A stretch of DNA of 52,846 bases from CAZMXS01 sp964570325 (lineage in GTDB: Bacteria > Verrucomicrobiota > Kiritimatiellia > CAIQIC01 > CAZMXS01), in assembly GCA_964570325.1 (NCBI GenBank), contig CAZMXS010000029.1:1-52846 (forward strand). The letters run 5' to 3'. The notes under the pieces were generated by a model. That model did no database searches and had not been told where the DNA came from. It worked only from the letters and a program-made list of their open reading frames with translations. Made by a program: the position numbers and the translations under genes. Positions 50,904-52,846 of the stretch are shown here, piece by piece (position 1 is the first letter of the stretch; each line of letters opens with the position of its first letter).

Positions 50904-51898
50904 GCGGCCGCCTCCGGCGCGCGCGCCAGCTCCGGGAAATGGCAGCTAACACGGCGCCCGCCGGCGAGCGCCTGTGATGCCGGGTCTTCCGCGCGACAGC
51001 GCGCCTGGCATTTGACGCACCGGGGATGGAACCGGCAACCGGCCGGCAGGCGGCCCAGGCCGGGAACCTGGCCTTCAATTCCACGCAGGCGGCCTTCGGC
51101 GGCTTCCAGGCGCGGAACAGCCTCCAACAAGGCCCGGGTATAAGGATGCGCGGGCGCGCCCAGGACTTCCGTCGCGGGACCGGCCTCCACTATCCGACCG
51201 GCATACATCACATTGATCTGGTCCGCGACACCCGCGACCAGGCCCAGATTGTGCGTGATCAGCAGCACCGCCATGTCCAATTCACGCTGTAAGGCGACGA
51301 GCAAATCTATGATCTGAGCCTGAATCGTGACATCCAGCGCCGTGGTCGGCTCGTCGGCAATGAGCAAGCGCGGCCGGCAGGCCAACGCCATCGCAATCAT
51401 CACGCGCTGTTGCATGCCGCCGCTGAGCTCATGGGGATAAGCGCGCGCAATCCGGTCCGGCTCCGGCAAACCAACCTGGTTCAAAAGCCGCTGTATTTCT
51501 CCGGATGGCGGGCCATCCGGCCGATGCAGGCGAAGGGCTTCCGTAATCTGGTCGCCGACGCGAAACACCGGATTCAGCGACTGGCCGGGCTCCTGGAAAA
51601 CATACGCAATTTCGCCGCCGCGCAACCGCCGCAAATCCGATTCGGCCATTGTTAATATATCACGCCCGCGATACAAAATACGGCCGCCGGTATAGTGGCC
51701 CGGCGGCTGCGGCACCAATCGGGCCAGCGCCAGCGCGGTGACGCTTTTACCGCAGCCACTTTCGCCCACCAGAGCGGCGATTTCGCGCGCATGCACGGTG
51801 AAACTGACGCCGTCCACCGCCCGCGCGGCATGCGCGCCGGCGCCGAATGCTATCCGGAGGTCCGTCACCTCTAGTATGGCTTGCTGGTCATGACTCAT
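50900..51898 (-). CDS. Oligopeptide/dipeptide ABC transporter ATPase, first subunit (OppD/DppD-type)
   Basis: A 332-residue ABC ATPase with Walker A VGESGCGKSVTALAL, signature ELSGGMQQRVMIAMAL, Walker B LLIADEPTTALDVTIQAQI and H-loop ITHNLGLV. The C-terminal segment carries CRFHPRCVKCQARCRAE, the Cys-rich Opp tail. Pairs with the following gene in the ATP-binding dimer of a peptide importer. Stop overlaps the next start (ATGA). Confidence 0.88.
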   Translation of the reverse strand: MSHDQQAILEVTDLRIAFGAGAHAARAVDGVSFTVHAREIAALVGESGCGKSVTALALARLVPQPPGHYTGGRILYRGRDILTMAESDLRRLRGGEIAYVFQEPGQSLNPVFRVGDQITEALRLHRPDGPPSGEIQRLLNQVGLPEPDRIARAYPHELSGGMQQRVMIAMALACRPRLLIADEPTTALDVTIQAQIIDLLVALQRELDMAVLLITHNLGLVAGVADQINVMYAGRIVEAGPATEVLGAPAHPYTRALLEAVPRLEAAEGRLRGIEGQVPGLGRLPAGCRFHPRCVKCQARCRAEDPASQALAGGRRVSCHFPELARAPEAAA

Positions 51899-51928
51899 GC
51901 TGCGCCCGAAAAATGAAAAAACGGGCTG

Positions 51929-51957
51929 AATATAGGCGTTGGCGCCAACGACATAAA
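51929..51957 (-). promoter_or_regulatory. Promoter with palindromic operator upstream of the opp ATPase genes
   Basis: Minus strand TTTATG (51957-51952), 17-bp spacer, TATATT (51934-51929). The spacer contains the perfect 14-bp palindrome CGTTGGCGCCAACG (51937-51950), i.e. it fits between the -35 and -10 boxes. Seen in the sequence; function inferred. Confidence 0.42.
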
Positions 51958-52106
51958 GGACGAAAAGGGCCTAAAGTGCAAGCCGCGCGCGAAGGGCGCG
52001 TTTTTGAGTTAGCCCATGGGCAAAGGCGCCGGCGGTCCCGTTTCGATACGCATTATCGCGGGCGCCCGCGCGCCGTCTCGGCCGGCTCGTTGTTGTTGCT
52101 CATCCG

Positions 52107-52823
52107 TCAGCGGCGGAGCAGTTGTAGCAGCAGGCCGCCAAGCATACCGCCGGCGTGGCAGACCGCCACCGGATAGCCCACGTTGCCCAGGTGCAGGAAC
52201 GACAGGCAGACCCCGCCGGTCCAGGCTTCAAAAACGCACTTGCCGAGGAGGATCAGGAGGGCCGCAAGACCCAGCCAATGAATCTCGCGCTGGCCCGGAT
52301 CGCGCAGCAGGTCAACGGCCACGACTGCCAGCAGGCCATGCCCCACGCCGGAGAGGCCGCACAAGCCCTGCGCCGCCACCGCCGGGCAGGCCAGGACGGA
52401 AACCACCAGGCTGCCGGCGGCGCAAGCTCCAAAAACCGTCAACCGCCGCCAAGGGCCGCGTGCCGCCGGCATTGTGTAAAGCGAAAAAAACGCGCCGGCA
52501 TCGAGCAACAGGTGATACCAACTGACATGCACAAAAGGATGGGTGAACAAACGCCACCATTCGCCGCCGGCCACCGCAGCCGGTAGGAAAATCAATGCGG
52601 CAGCGCAGCGCCCAAACACTAACGGCAGGTTGCAACAAACGACCGCCAGCGCGAGCAGCCAGACGTCAAATCGGGTGTGCCAGTTAAACCCGGCGAACCA
52701 CCCCACACCCGCCCCCGAGCCGGGCAAGGAATCCAGATTCAAACTGGAATGGGAAAGCCACTCCCCCACGCGGTGGGCAAGGATCGGGCCGGGGCGACAT
52801 TGGCTGGGGAATGTGGTTTTCAT
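52107..52823 (-). CDS. Rhombosortase-like rhomboid protease
   Basis: A 238-residue polytopic protein with six to seven membrane segments. It has the rhombosortase pattern: GEWWRLFTHPFVHVSWYHLLLDAGAF (His-rich first helix with Asp replacing the usual rhomboid Asn), the catalytic Ser158 in CGLSGVGHGLL, and His223 in PVAVCHAGGMLGGLL. Rhombosortases cleave GlyGly-CTERM proteins for release or anchoring. No GlyGly-CTERM protein is in the window. AAAGGG is 8 bases upstream of the ATG at 52823, and the reading is complete at the window edge. Confidence 0.75.
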   Translation of the reverse strand: MKTTFPSQCRPGPILAHRVGEWLSHSSLNLDSLPGSGAGVGWFAGFNWHTRFDVWLLALAVVCCNLPLVFGRCAAALIFLPAAVAGGEWWRLFTHPFVHVSWYHLLLDAGAFFSLYTMPAARGPWRRLTVFGACAAGSLVVSVLACPAVAAQGLCGLSGVGHGLLAVVAVDLLRDPGQREIHWLGLAALLILLGKCVFEAWTGGVCLSFLHLGNVGYPVAVCHAGGMLGGLLLQLLRR

Positions 52824-52846
52824 TTTCGTTTCCCTTTGGGAAAACG

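Noticed and set aside
52057..52070. CGCGGGCGCCCGCG palindrome after the rhombosortase gene as a terminator
   Set aside because: No loop or T tract; GC-rich palindromes of this size occur by chance here.
1..52846. tRNA, rRNA, riboswitch, insertion sequence, phage or CRISPR elements
   Set aside because: Gaps between genes were read; no tRNA T-loop, no array with spacers and no transposase motif was seen.

Overview
The window looks like a chromosomal fragment of a GC-rich Gram-negative bacterium of the PVC group, most likely a Kiritimatiellota/Lentisphaerota-type lineage. This is inferred from several things: lipid A and secretin genes (an outer membrane is present), a SecD-SecF fusion, very large secreted Thr/Asn-rich carbohydrate enzymes ending in calcium-repeat modules, and an AraC regulator beside them. 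Species cannot be fixed from sequence alone. I see no rRNA, tRNA, CRISPR array, transposase or phage gene. Coding density is high and genes are grouped in short operons, many with 1-14 bp overlaps.

Layout. (1) 1-5.1 kb: a periplasmic rhodanese and a divergent anchored nuclease; then a minus-strand membrane-domain operon (PPC-repeat secreted protein, NfeD-like protein, flotillin, cupin), preceded by a nucleotide-kinase-like protein with a damaged P-loop. (2) 5.3-10.3 kb: membrane metallophosphoesterase, FadL-type porin, malic enzyme, thioredoxin-fold 2Fe-2S ferredoxin and a second outer-membrane barrel. (3) 10.5-13.2 kb: plus-strand operon DUF2225 protein / purine nucleoside phosphorylase / PHP histidinol phosphatase, linked by ATGA overlaps. 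(4) 13.3-21.5 kb: minus-strand dinG-like helicase, fabZ, lpxA, gspD, gspE, gspF (lipid A synthesis next to type II secretion). (5) 21.5-23.8 kb: amtB-glnK nitrogen operon behind an AT-rich leader with a near-consensus sigma-54 promoter. (6) 23.8-35.8 kb: a hemicellulose-type degradation locus comprising a GH16 enzyme, a 1,702-residue esterase/GH26 fusion, a CE2-type SGNH esterase and an AraC regulator. (7) 36-41 kb: a sensor-kinase-like protein that has lost catalytic residues, aspS, hisS and an IHF/HU gene. (8) 41-45.7 kb: a secreted repeat protein, a membrane protein and glgX. (9) 45.8-52.8 kb: minus-strand rhombosortase-like protease, oppD, oppF, tgt, yajC, secDF.

How they fit together: the secreted enzymes would be exported by Sec (yajC-secDF here) and could cross the outer membrane through the type II system (gspDEF here; pseudopilins are not in the window). 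The GH/esterase cluster would cut and deacetylate beta-mannan, xylan or beta-glucan. AmtB/GlnK, the peptide-import ATPases and the barrels handle nutrient uptake. The best leads for new biology are the multi-enzyme hemicellulase fusion and its shared C-terminal module, the degenerate kinase-like proteins (4.4 kb and 36 kb), a perfect-palindrome repeat family (TTCCAA-N3-TTGGAA), and the candidate operators in the few AT-rich gaps. I do not see a clearly new defence or mobile system.
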